Below are positions 1-7,600 of a stretch of 12,695 bases of DNA, piece after piece. The first letter of the stretch is position 1. Each line of letters starts with the position of its first letter. The DNA comes from Rikenella microfusus (GTDB lineage: Bacteria; Bacteroidota; Bacteroidia; Bacteroidales; SZUA-534): the NCBI GenBank assembly GCA_020719105.1, contig DYQV01000035.1, forward strand, positions 1-12,695, in the 5' to 3' direction. The notes below the pieces were generated by a model. The model ran no database searches and was not told the DNA's origin. It was given only the letters and a program-made list of their open reading frames with translations. The translations under genes were made by a program, and so were the position numbers.

Positions 1-821
1 CTTATTATGTAAAAGCTTATGCTACAAACAGCAGCGGCACTGGATATGGGAATGAGGTAAACTTTACTACATTAGGTGGATCGGGAACAATAACGATAAA
101 CGGTAAAACCGAAGTTTGTACCGGTGAAAGAGGGGTAACTTACGACATTGGTGATAATATTTATACCAATATTAACTGGATTGTGACTAATGGGGATATT
201 GTTTCTGGCATTGGAACCAATACTATTGTAGTAAATTGGAAGAGTACCGGCAACGCAGGTAGCGTTGAAGTGCAAGCGGTTAACAGCAGTTCTGTTGCAG
301 TTAGCGCCAATTTATCTGTTACTTTCGTGGGTAGCATTTCATTCACTCCATCTATCTATATTAAAGGGGAAGGAAAGGCCAATATATTGATATGTGAACA
401 AGCTGGAGCCAACAGTTATCAATGGTTTAGAGATGGTGACTCCATTAAAACCGCTGAAGGGAAAAAACAATACTTTGTTGCACGAACAGATAAAGGATCC
501 TATTTTGTATCCGTTAGCACTAATTCTGGTTGTTTTGCTTACTCTGAAACGGTTACTGTTACCAACAAGAAAAGTGTTAATCTATACCCAAATCCGGCTA
601 CACAAAGCACCACAATGAGTTATGAAGCGGAAGTTACTGGCAAAGCAACCCTGAAAATAGTTGATGTTTTTGGTAAAACACTGACGCAATTTGAATGGGA
701 TAAACCCAATTACCAGCTCCAGGAAGATATTCCGTTAGATGGCCTTAAAAAAGGGGTATATATGATTGAGATATCGGTGGATGGAATCAACAAGGTAAAC
801 GAACGATTAATCATTAATTAA
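1..821 (+). CDS. C-terminal part of a T9SS-secreted multidomain surface protein (5' end outside window)
   Basis: The frame is open from base 3 to the TAA at 819-821, giving 272 visible residues; the true start lies left of the window. Visible residues 1-23 (YYVKAYATNSSGTGYGNE and following) match the end of the Fn3-like modules common in Bacteroidota exported proteins. Residues about 28-105 look like a PKD/Ig-like module beginning with a Cys-containing strand and a central NINWIV strand. Residues about 110-188 form a second Ig-like module (SYQWFRDG, GSYFVSVSTNSGCF). From about residue 191 comes a type A T9SS sorting domain with the hallmark LYPNP (bases 582-596), then a DVFGK strand and a GLKKGVYMIEI strand near the end. 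Known biology of that domain predicts passage through SprA and surface attachment or release. The cargo's activity cannot be seen because the N-terminal part is missing. An internal GTG at 183 would give a 212-residue protein, but it has no signal peptide and sits inside the Ig-like module, so it is not a real start. Confidence 0.9.
   Translation, partial: YYVKAYATNSSGTGYGNEVNFTTLGGSGTITINGKTEVCTGERGVTYDIGDNIYTNINWIVTNGDIVSGIGTNTIVVNWKSTGNAGSVEVQAVNSSSVAVSANLSVTFVGSISFTPSIYIKGEGKANILICEQAGANSYQWFRDGDSIKTAEGKKQYFVARTDKGSYFVSVSTNSGCFAYSETVTVTNKKSVNLYPNPATQSTTMSYEAEVTGKATLKIVDVFGKTLTQFEWDKPNYQLQEDIPLDGLKKGVYMIEISVDGINKVNERLIIN
582..818 (+). other. Type A T9SS C-terminal sorting domain (coding sub-region)
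   Basis: This stretch encodes about 79 residues starting at LYPNP and ending at RLIIN. The order of motifs (LYPNP, then a KATLKIVDVFGK strand, then GVYMIEISVDG and a short basic tail) is that of the Por secretion system sorting domain. In characterised species this domain is recognised at the outer membrane and removed by the PorU sortase, usually with transfer of the protein to A-type LPS. Neither of those partners is in the window. The domain assignment rests on motif recognition, and the exact N-terminal edge is approximate. Confidence 0.88.
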
Positions 822-823
822 GA

Positions 824-829
824 AAGGAG
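824..829 (+). promoter_or_regulatory. Shine-Dalgarno site AAGGAG
   Basis: AAGGAG lies 7 bases before the ATG at 837, inside the 15-base gap after the preceding stop codon. A canonical Shine-Dalgarno sequence is unusual for Bacteroidota, and none of the other four starts in this window has one. It supports the ATG at 837 as the start and suggests efficient re-initiation on a transcript shared with the upstream gene. Confidence 0.7.
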
Positions 830-836
830 CGTAATC

Positions 837-2171
837 ATGAAAAAAATAATCGCAATTTCAGCTTTTTTGATGCTACTAGGTAGTGTTACTTCCTTTGCAC
901 AATTGATTGATGAGGCTAAATTAAAAGACATCACCAGCCTGTTAAAAAAGTACGAACTATACAATCAGTTTACTACCGATGGCAATATTATTGACGCCAC
1001 GTATACCCAAAATTTTGTAAACTTATTTGATGCCATCCTGTTTCAGGAACTTTATAACGATTTTGCTGCAACCAAAGAAGAATCGTTTAGTTTTGGCTCT
1101 GCACAAGAATACATGCAAGTAGTTACCAAAAACTATCCGTATGGGGTTGATGTGACCTTGGATATGGCTCAAATGAAGGTGGTAGATGTTTTTCGTACAA
1201 AAACGAAAGCGGGTTACATTGTAATGGTTCCAAAAAAGACAGCGGGTTTGTATCGGAGCAAAACTTTTTATCGTTCAAATAAGTCCATCTATATATTCAT
1301 TACGGAAGTGGCCGGTGAAAAACAAAGTGATTTTAAAATTTCAGGCATTTTAGATCCGGAAAGCTATCAAAAATATCAGGGAAACAATACCATAAAAGGT
1401 CTTTACTTAGGGTTACAAGGAGGTTATGGTGCTACTATGGTTTATAATCAGGAAGCATTTATGAACTATACCGATTTATATGTCATTGAAACTCAGCAAA
1501 ACATGAACTTTGGTTTTGAACTAAGCTATATGTTTACCCGTGGATTTGGGTTGGGAACCGGAGTAGGAACGAATACCTATTCTACCAATTACTCCATAGA
1601 TTACTTCAATGAACCTTCCCCTTCCAAATTGAAAGATATAGATGGGGATGAATACATTCCTAGTATTTACGTTAGAGATCTGGTTGAGACGGATGTTTAT
1701 GAAAGTATTGAAATTCCGTTGTTATTAAAATTTAGGACAGGCAAAGGAAAAACAGCGTTCTATATGGATATGGGAATTATATATTCACTCATATCGGGTT
1801 ATTACACTCAGGAAGGTACCTCCACACGGAGCGGCTATTATCCCGAATGGCAAGTTACGCTGGTGGACATTCCGGAATATGATTTTTATACCGATAAACC
1901 GCTTGATGCAACTCAAACTGATTTAGTTGTTCCCTCCAGCGGACTTTCAGCCTATGTCGCTATGGGTCTCTCCATTCCTCTTTCGCACAATTTTTATATG
2001 AAATTAGGTGCTAATGTACGCTACGGAATTATCGATATGGAATTAGGAACCAATTCCCATGCAAATGGATTAGCCGATTTTATAGAAGATCCGGGTGATA
2101 CTTTCTTGCATTGTGGAGGAGTTGAATTTGGGATATCTTATAATTTGTCATCCATTTGGAAAAACAAGTAA
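837..2171 (+). CDS. Exported outer-membrane beta-barrel protein with N-terminal soluble domain
   Basis: The 444-residue product begins with a clear signal peptide (MKKIIAISAFLMLLGSVTSFAQ, cleaved around residue 21 or 22). Residues about 25-180 form a soluble alpha+beta domain that I do not recognise firmly; the helix-rich start followed by strands loosely resembles NTF2-like folds, which is a guess. From about residue 187 (KGLYLGLQGGYGA) the protein alternates short aromatic-rich strands and Asn/Asp/Ser loops: NFGFELSYMF, FGLGTGVGTN, ESIEIPLLLKFR, TAFYMDMGIIY, LSAYVAMGLSIPL, YMKLGANVRYGI, and a last strand GVEFGISYNL. This is the layout of a small PorT/OmpX-like beta-barrel of roughly 8-10 strands. 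The IPLLLKF strand is typical of the Bacteroidota outer-membrane beta-barrel domain family. The start follows the sorting-domain gene by 15 bases with a good ribosome site, so the two are probably co-transcribed. The function is unknown; anchoring or assisting the upstream surface protein is only an inference. Confidence 0.82.
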   Translation: MKKIIAISAFLMLLGSVTSFAQLIDEAKLKDITSLLKKYELYNQFTTDGNIIDATYTQNFVNLFDAILFQELYNDFAATKEESFSFGSAQEYMQVVTKNYPYGVDVTLDMAQMKVVDVFRTKTKAGYIVMVPKKTAGLYRSKTFYRSNKSIYIFITEVAGEKQSDFKISGILDPESYQKYQGNNTIKGLYLGLQGGYGATMVYNQEAFMNYTDLYVIETQQNMNFGFELSYMFTRGFGLGTGVGTNTYSTNYSIDYFNEPSPSKLKDIDGDEYIPSIYVRDLVETDVYESIEIPLLLKFRTGKGKTAFYMDMGIIYSLISGYYTQEGTSTRSGYYPEWQVTLVDIPEYDFYTDKPLDATQTDLVVPSSGLSAYVAMGLSIPLSHNFYMKLGANVRYGIIDMELGTNSHANGLADFIEDPGDTFLHCGGVEFGISYNLSSIWKNK

Positions 2172-2176
2172 ATAAT

Positions 2177-2208
2177 TTTGGATATGAGCTTGATAATTAG
2201 TATATTTG
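2177..2208 (+). promoter_or_regulatory. Bacteroidota-type promoter for the caspase-family gene
   Basis: A -33 box TTTG (2177-2180) and a -7 box TATATTTG (2201-2208, fitting TAnnTTTG) are separated by 20 bases, close to the spacing known for the Bacteroidota housekeeping sigma factor. The -7 box ends 25 bases before the ATG at 2234, which leaves a short A-rich leader. This is the only promoter in the window with both boxes matching. It implies that the caspase gene can be expressed separately from the two genes before it. Confidence 0.7.
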
Positions 2209-2233
2209 TAAGTTCAAATAATAAATTAAACCC

Positions 2234-3880
2234 ATGAAAAAGTATGTTTTAAGTTTAGTTAGTGTTCTGTTGGTTTTAACAAGTTACGGCCAGCAGGTAT
2301 CACTGATTTACTCTACTGATTTAGGTAAAAACTGTTTTATCAGAGTAAATCCGGGCAAAATCTACGACAACAAATTTGATGTTGACTTTCAGGTTAATTG
2401 GGTTTCAAACGAAATGCAACCGGTTAAAGACTTAAACTCAGTTGTTTGCTTTGAAGCAAAAAAAATTTGGATCAGTGAAAAAGCCTTTGTTACCTTGGCT
2501 TCCGATGAAAAGGTAATATCTTTCAATTCGACTAAAAAAATTACTTTCAACGTAAGCGAAGAGTTTTTAGGTGATACCATTGAATTGAAATTTCCATTTG
2601 TGTACGCCCCATCTGTAGCCGTAGCTTCATCAACTGCTGATCAGGTAGAATTTTCCTTTAAAAGACCCCGCACTTATAAGTCGTTTTTGGCTTTAGCACC
2701 GGGTGAAATTAAAGATAAAACAGCCCCTACCTTAACGCTTCTGTCCCCAGAAGGGGTAAACGATGGTTCTAAACCCATTGTTGAAGTACCCTTTGTAACC
2801 GTTAAGGTTCAAGCATCCGATTTTTATGGAATTAAATCGGTAATGGTTAACAACAGTTTAGCGAACATGATTGATGATTCAATTTACGAAGTGGAAGTAC
2901 CTCTAAAAGTAGGGTATGAGAATAAAGTAGTTACTATTGTAACTGATAATACGGGATTTACTGCCCAAAAGGAATTTGCCATTGAATGCCGGAAAGCTTA
3001 TACCAGTCCTCAATATATGGCTGCTGTAGGTGCTGCAATAGTAGAAGGTGCTGCAGAAAAAACTAAGTTTCTAGCCGATGTTGACACAGGCATTCCAATG
3101 AACCTAACAAAAAATGAAATGCGGTATGCATTGATTATTGGTAACGAGGACTACACCAGCCATCAATCGGGATTAGAAACTGAAATGAATGTGGAATTTG
3201 CCATTCGGGATGCTGAAACATTTAAAGAATATGCCAAAAATGTACTAGCAATACCTGAAGCTAATATCATTTTTCTTAAAGATGCCAAAGTTTTGGATAT
3301 GAAAAGAGGACTCACCAAATTTTACGGCATTATAAAATTAACCAAAGGTCAAGGGGAATTTTTTGTTTATTATGCAGGACATGGTTTTCCTGATGAGATT
3401 ACCAAAGAGCCTTACCTGATGCCCGTTGATGTTAGCGGTTCTGATTTGGAATTTGCCATCAAATTATCCGACTTTTATAAAAAACTATGTGAAACGCCAT
3501 CTAAAAGAATTACCGTATTTTTAGATGCCTGTTTCAGTGGTGGTGGCCGTGAAATGGGATTGTTAGCAGCCCGCGGGGTAAAAATTAAACCAAAAGAGAA
3601 TCAGGCTTCCGGTAATTTGATTGTGTTTTCAGCCAGTTCCGGTGAACAATCATCTCTTCCCTATAAAGACAAACAGCACGGCATTTTCACCTATTATTTG
3701 CTTCAAAAAATGAAGGAAACTCAAGGTAATATTACCTATGAACAATTGGCTGAATATTTGAATTCTACGGTGAGTATCCGATCCTTATTGGTTAATAACA
3801 AAGAACAAAGCCCTCAGGTAAACATTAGTAAAGATATAGTTGGTGGAGCATGGAAAAACTGGAAATTGATAGGTGAATAA
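2234..3880 (+). CDS. Exported caspase-family (peptidase C14) protein with Ig-like domain
   Basis: The product has 548 residues. It starts with a signal peptide (MKKYVLSLVSVLLVLTSYGQ) that lacks a lipobox cysteine, so it is probably soluble in the periplasm or exported further. Residues about 25-145 are a beta-rich region I cannot name. Residues about 163-252 form a bacterial Ig-like domain opening with TAPTLTLLSPEG. A linker to about 295 leads to the caspase-like core (296-545). The core starts with the strand RYALIIGN. The predicted catalytic His is His383 in YYAGHGF, and the predicted nucleophile is Cys433 in FLDACFSGGG, 50 residues later. PYLMPVD and a terminal SPQVN also fit the family. 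Both dyad residues are present, so the enzyme is plausibly active. Substrate preference cannot be read from the sequence. No T9SS sorting domain is present. It has its own promoter and is followed by a strong terminator. The family call is firm; the role is unknown. Confidence 0.9.
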   Translation: MKKYVLSLVSVLLVLTSYGQQVSLIYSTDLGKNCFIRVNPGKIYDNKFDVDFQVNWVSNEMQPVKDLNSVVCFEAKKIWISEKAFVTLASDEKVISFNSTKKITFNVSEEFLGDTIELKFPFVYAPSVAVASSTADQVEFSFKRPRTYKSFLALAPGEIKDKTAPTLTLLSPEGVNDGSKPIVEVPFVTVKVQASDFYGIKSVMVNNSLANMIDDSIYEVEVPLKVGYENKVVTIVTDNTGFTAQKEFAIECRKAYTSPQYMAAVGAAIVEGAAEKTKFLADVDTGIPMNLTKNEMRYALIIGNEDYTSHQSGLETEMNVEFAIRDAETFKEYAKNVLAIPEANIIFLKDAKVLDMKRGLTKFYGIIKLTKGQGEFFVYYAGHGFPDEITKEPYLMPVDVSGSDLEFAIKLSDFYKKLCETPSKRITVFLDACFSGGGREMGLLAARGVKIKPKENQASGNLIVFSASSGEQSSLPYKDKQHGIFTYYLLQKMKETQGNITYEQLAEYLNSTVSIRSLLVNNKEQSPQVNISKDIVGGAWKNWKLIGE

Positions 3881-3897
3881 TCCGGGTTAAAATAGTT

Positions 3898-3930
3898 AAA
3901 AGAGAAAGTCACGGCTTTCTCTTTTTTTTT
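3898..3930 (+). terminator. Rho-independent terminator after the caspase-family gene
   Basis: An 11-bp perfect stem (AAAAGAGAAAG at 3898-3908 with CTTTCTCTTTT at 3915-3925) encloses the 6-base loop TCACGG. A run of nine T at 3922-3930 overlaps the end of the stem. It lies 17 bases after the stop codon at 3880. It separates the envelope-protein block from the ruvA-sprA transcription unit. Confidence 0.85.
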
Positions 3931-3990
3931 GTTTAAAAAGTACCTACACAATTTTCATTAAAAAGACCCCTATTTAATACTCATTTTTTG

Positions 3991-3998
3991 TAGTTTTG
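3991..3998 (+). promoter_or_regulatory. -7 promoter box of the ruvA-sprA unit
   Basis: TAGTTTTG fits the Bacteroidota TAnnTTTG -7 element and ends 24 bases before the ruvA ATG, the same geometry as the promoter at 2201-2208. I see no good TTTG -33 box at the expected distance, so this call rests on the -7 box and its position after a terminator. It overlaps the upstream TTG at 3996, which argues against that codon being the ruvA start. Confidence 0.55.
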
Positions 3999-4022
3999 CC
4001 AATAAGCCAAAGCTTAGTTATT

Positions 4023-4604
4023 ATGTATGAATACATTCAGGGCAAAATTGCCGAATTAACGCCCGCCTCAGTAGTTATCGACAATCAGGGAATTGGATAT
4101 TTTATCCAGATTTCGCTGAACACATACTCTGCTTTGGCAGGGAAAGAACAAGCCATAGTCTTTCTTCATCAGGTAGTGCGCGAAGATGCGGAAATATTGT
4201 ATGGCTTTTTTAATAAAAGTGAACGAGGCATTTTCAGGCAGTTGATTTCCGTTTCAGGCATTGGTGCAAATACAGCCCGTATGATTTTATCGTCAATGAG
4301 CCCCGAAGAAACCAGGGATGCTATTTTAAGTGGAAATGTGGCGTTACTAAACCAAATTAAAGGTATTGGAGCCAAAACAGCCCAGCGGATTATTATCGAT
4401 TTAAGAGATAAAGTAGGAAAATCAGACGTTTCAGGAGAATTTTTGTTCTCACAAAGCAATACAAACCGCGACGAAGCGTTATCTGCTTTAGTGATGTTAG
4501 GCTTTGCTAAAAACACCGTTGAAAAGGTACTTGATAAACTTATTAAAGATAAACCGTCTATTGGCGTTGAAGAATTAGTAAAGCATGCATTAAAATCGAT
4601 ATAA
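4023..4604 (+). CDS. ruvA: Holliday junction branch migration complex subunit RuvA
   Basis: RuvA binds four-way DNA junctions as a tetramer and recruits the RuvB helicase for branch migration during recombinational repair. The 193-residue product has the three expected parts. The N-terminal OB-fold domain runs from residue 1 to about 63 (MYEYIQGKIAEL, then GIGYFI). The middle domain carries two helix-hairpin-helix motifs, VSGIGANTA (77-85) and IKGIGAKTA (112-120). A flexible linker around 132-148 leads to the C-terminal RuvB-binding three-helix domain (about 149-193, including EALSALVMLGF). Length is normal for the family. The ATG at 4023 is chosen because MYEYI is the usual RuvA start; a TTG at 3996 would add nine residues but lies within the promoter -7 box. 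There is no Shine-Dalgarno site. sprA follows after only 18 bases, so the two are very probably co-transcribed although their functions are unrelated. Confidence 0.95.
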   Translation: MYEYIQGKIAELTPASVVIDNQGIGYFIQISLNTYSALAGKEQAIVFLHQVVREDAEILYGFFNKSERGIFRQLISVSGIGANTARMILSSMSPEETRDAILSGNVALLNQIKGIGAKTAQRIIIDLRDKVGKSDVSGEFLFSQSNTNRDEALSALVMLGFAKNTVEKVLDKLIKDKPSIGVEELVKHALKSI

Positions 4605-4622
4605 ATTAACGGTATCCTGGTT

Positions 4623-7600
4623 TTGAAACATCTTTTTTTACTTATAACATTCTCGTTATTCTGCATTGGAATTCCTTTTATCGGCTGGAGTCAAAGTATC
4701 GGTGACTCTGCAACTAATCCCTATCAAATTCAGCCTCAATCAACTTTGCCGTTTCAACCCAATCAAAGATCGTCGAATATTGATATGAAAACCCCGGAAA
4801 ATATAGTTACCGAGGTGGAGTACGACGAAACTACGAATCAATACATTTTGCATAAGAAAGTAGGTGCAGTGGACATAGCTACTCCTTACACCATGAGCTT
4901 TGAGGAATACTTGGATTATGATGTTCAAAAAAAACTAAAAGGATACTGGAGGGAGCGCTACAAAAGCGAAACATTTGAACATCAATCGTCAATAATTCCA
5001 AAAATAAATGTGGGCAGCGAAGCTTTTGAAACCATTTTTGGGAGTAATACCATCGATATAAAACCCAATGGTTCGGCGTCGTTAAAATTTGGTATCAAAA
5101 TGACCAACAACGAAAACCCAAATCAGCCCGTTGAGTTGCGTAAAAATACCACGTTTGATTTTAAGGAAGAGATTCAGATGAGTGTGGTGGGCAAGATTGG
5201 TGAAAACCTTGAAATGAAAGTTTCCTATGATACAGAATCACAATTTGATTTTGACAATACCATGAATTTACGGTATCAGGGGAAAGAAGACGACATACTC
5301 CAAAAAGTGGAAGCCGGTGACGTTTCCATGCCCATGACCACTTCGCTAATTACAGGAAGCCAAAGCTTGTTTGGGTTGCTTACCGAATTGAAATTTGGAA
5401 ATCTTTACGTAACCAGTATTTTCTCGCAACAGCAAGGCGAAACAAAAACCATTACCGTGGAAGGGGGAGCGCAAAAAAGCACATACGATATATCGGCAGT
5501 AAATTACGATAAAAACCGACATTTCTTTTTGGCTCATAATTTTAGAACCAATTACGATAAAGCGATGGAAAATGCACCACTAATAAACTCGGGAATTGTA
5601 ATTAACAAAATTGAGGTTTGGGTTACCAACACAAAAAAAGAGACAACCACCGCCAGAAATATTGCTGCATTTGTCGATTTGGGTGAAGAGATGAAGGAAG
5701 TAACTTATTATGGCGAAAATGAAACCGTAATTCTTGATAATACTCTTGAATACGGGAGAAAACAAACACCCGATAATAACAGTAATTCACTTTACGAAGA
5801 ACTAACCTCTGCTGCCAACAGCCAACTTCGCAACATTAATGATTTATCGCGAATACTTTTTGATTGGGGTTATCAGGGAGGCAAACAATATGAGAAGGTA
5901 GAATTTGCACGAAAATTAGCCACAAATGAATATACCGTAGATGAAAAATTGGGCTACATTTCGCTTAATTCTTCGTTGAACAGCGATGAGGTATTGGCCG
6001 TAGCTTATGAATACACCTTGAATGGTGAAACCTACAAAGTGGGTGAATTTTCTCAAGACGGGGTGCAGCATCCCAATGTGCTTTTTCTAAAATTGTTGAA
6101 AGGCACAAATTTCAATCCCATACTCCCGAACTGGAAGTTAATGCTTAAAAATATTTATGCTATAGGTGCTTACCAAGTGAGCAAAGAGGATTTTAAATTT
6201 GAAGTTGAATATTACGATGACAATACAGGTACACGGATACTGAATATTCCTGATAAAAACAAGGTACTCACCGATTCGATGCGTAATGAAAAGTTTTTGA
6301 GGCATTTGGGGCTCGATAACTACAATTCAGCAGGCAATTATGTTGCTAGTGGTGATGGTGTGTTCGACTTTTCGGAAGGATTGACCATTATTGCAGCTTC
6401 CGGTAGAATAATTTTTCCGGTATTGGAACCTTTTGGCCGTTATATGAATCGGTTAATTCCTGACAAAGCACTCGCCAGCAAGCTTACCTTTCGGGAACTT
6501 TACGATTCAACCCAATACAAAGCTGAACAGATAACCTCAAAAAACAAATTTTACTTAACCGGTAACTATAAATCATCAGGCGGATCAGAAATATTTCTTA
6601 ATTCATTCAATATTCCCGAAGGATCGGTTAAAGTTATGGCGGGTGGTATCGTTTTGCAACCCAATGTTGATTATAGTGTTGATTACAATTTGGGACGGGT
6701 TAAAATTCTAAACGATAGTTACCTGGCCTCCGGAACACCCATAAAAATCTCATTGGAGAGCAATTCCATGTTTAGTATCCAAAGCAAAACCCTGATGGGT
6801 TCGCATTTTGAATATCGGTTTAGCAACGATTTTAATCTGGGTGGAACCATCATGAACCTTACTGAGAGGCCGCTCACCGAAAAAGTTAACATGGGCGAAG
6901 AGCCTATTAGCAATACCATTTGGGGTTTAAATGGATCGTATCGCACCGATGTTCCGATTTTAACCCGGGCCATTGACTTACTTCCCTTTTTGGAAACCAA
7001 AGAAATGTCATCCGTTACCACGGAGGGTGAGTTTGCTCAATTAATACCCGGCCATAACAAAGCCATTGGAAAGGAAGGAAATGCCTTTATCGATGATTTT
7101 GAGGGAAGTGAATCCAGCATCGATTTAAAAAACAAGGTAGGATGGTCCTTGTCAAGTATTCCTCAAGGCCAACCGCTTTTGTTCCCCGAAGCATCCGATT
7201 ATAACAACCTTACTTCAGGGTATAACCGGGCTAAATTAGCCTGGTATCAGATTGATCCGCTGTTTTTCCGTTCAGGTTCACCGGTAAGCGAGGAGCAACA
7301 ATCGCACCTGCAGGTATATCGCCCCGATGAACAAGAAATATTTCCCAATAAATTTGCCGCAAATGGAATACCCACTGAAATATCTACCCTCGATCTGGCT
7401 TTTTATCCTGATGAAAGAGGACCTTACAATTTTGATGCGGCGGGTATTAACTCCGATGGAAAATTAGAGTTGCCGGAGGAGCGTTGGGGAGGAATTATGC
7501 GGGAATTAACCACCAAAGATTTTGAATCGCAAAACGTAGAGTACATCATGTTTTGGATGATGGATCCGTTTGTGGAGGAAGATTCCTTGAATAATGGAGG

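Noticed and set aside
183..821. A separate 212-residue gene starting at GTG 183
   Set aside because: The same frame is open to the left edge and encodes Fn3/Ig-like sequence; the GTG lies within a beta strand of a domain and no signal peptide follows it.
2172..2200. Terminator between the beta-barrel gene and the caspase gene
   Set aside because: No stem of useful length followed by T residues is present, so read-through into the caspase gene remains possible.
3996..4022. TTG start adding nine residues to RuvA
   Set aside because: The codon lies inside the TAGTTTTG promoter box, so it would be upstream of the transcript start, and MYEYI at 4023 is the usual RuvA N-terminus.
4494..4510. Possible internal promoter for sprA at the end of ruvA
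   Set aside because: The nearest match has three rather than two bases between TA and TTTG and no convincing -33 box, so it does not meet the pattern.
4169..4666. 165-residue reverse-strand open frame across ruvA
   Set aside because: It lies opposite a firmly identified gene, has no recognisable domain or leader, and is explained as a shadow of the ruvA codons.
6719..7021. 100-residue reverse-strand open frame within sprA
   Set aside because: It is a shadow of sprA with no family resemblance and no supporting signals.
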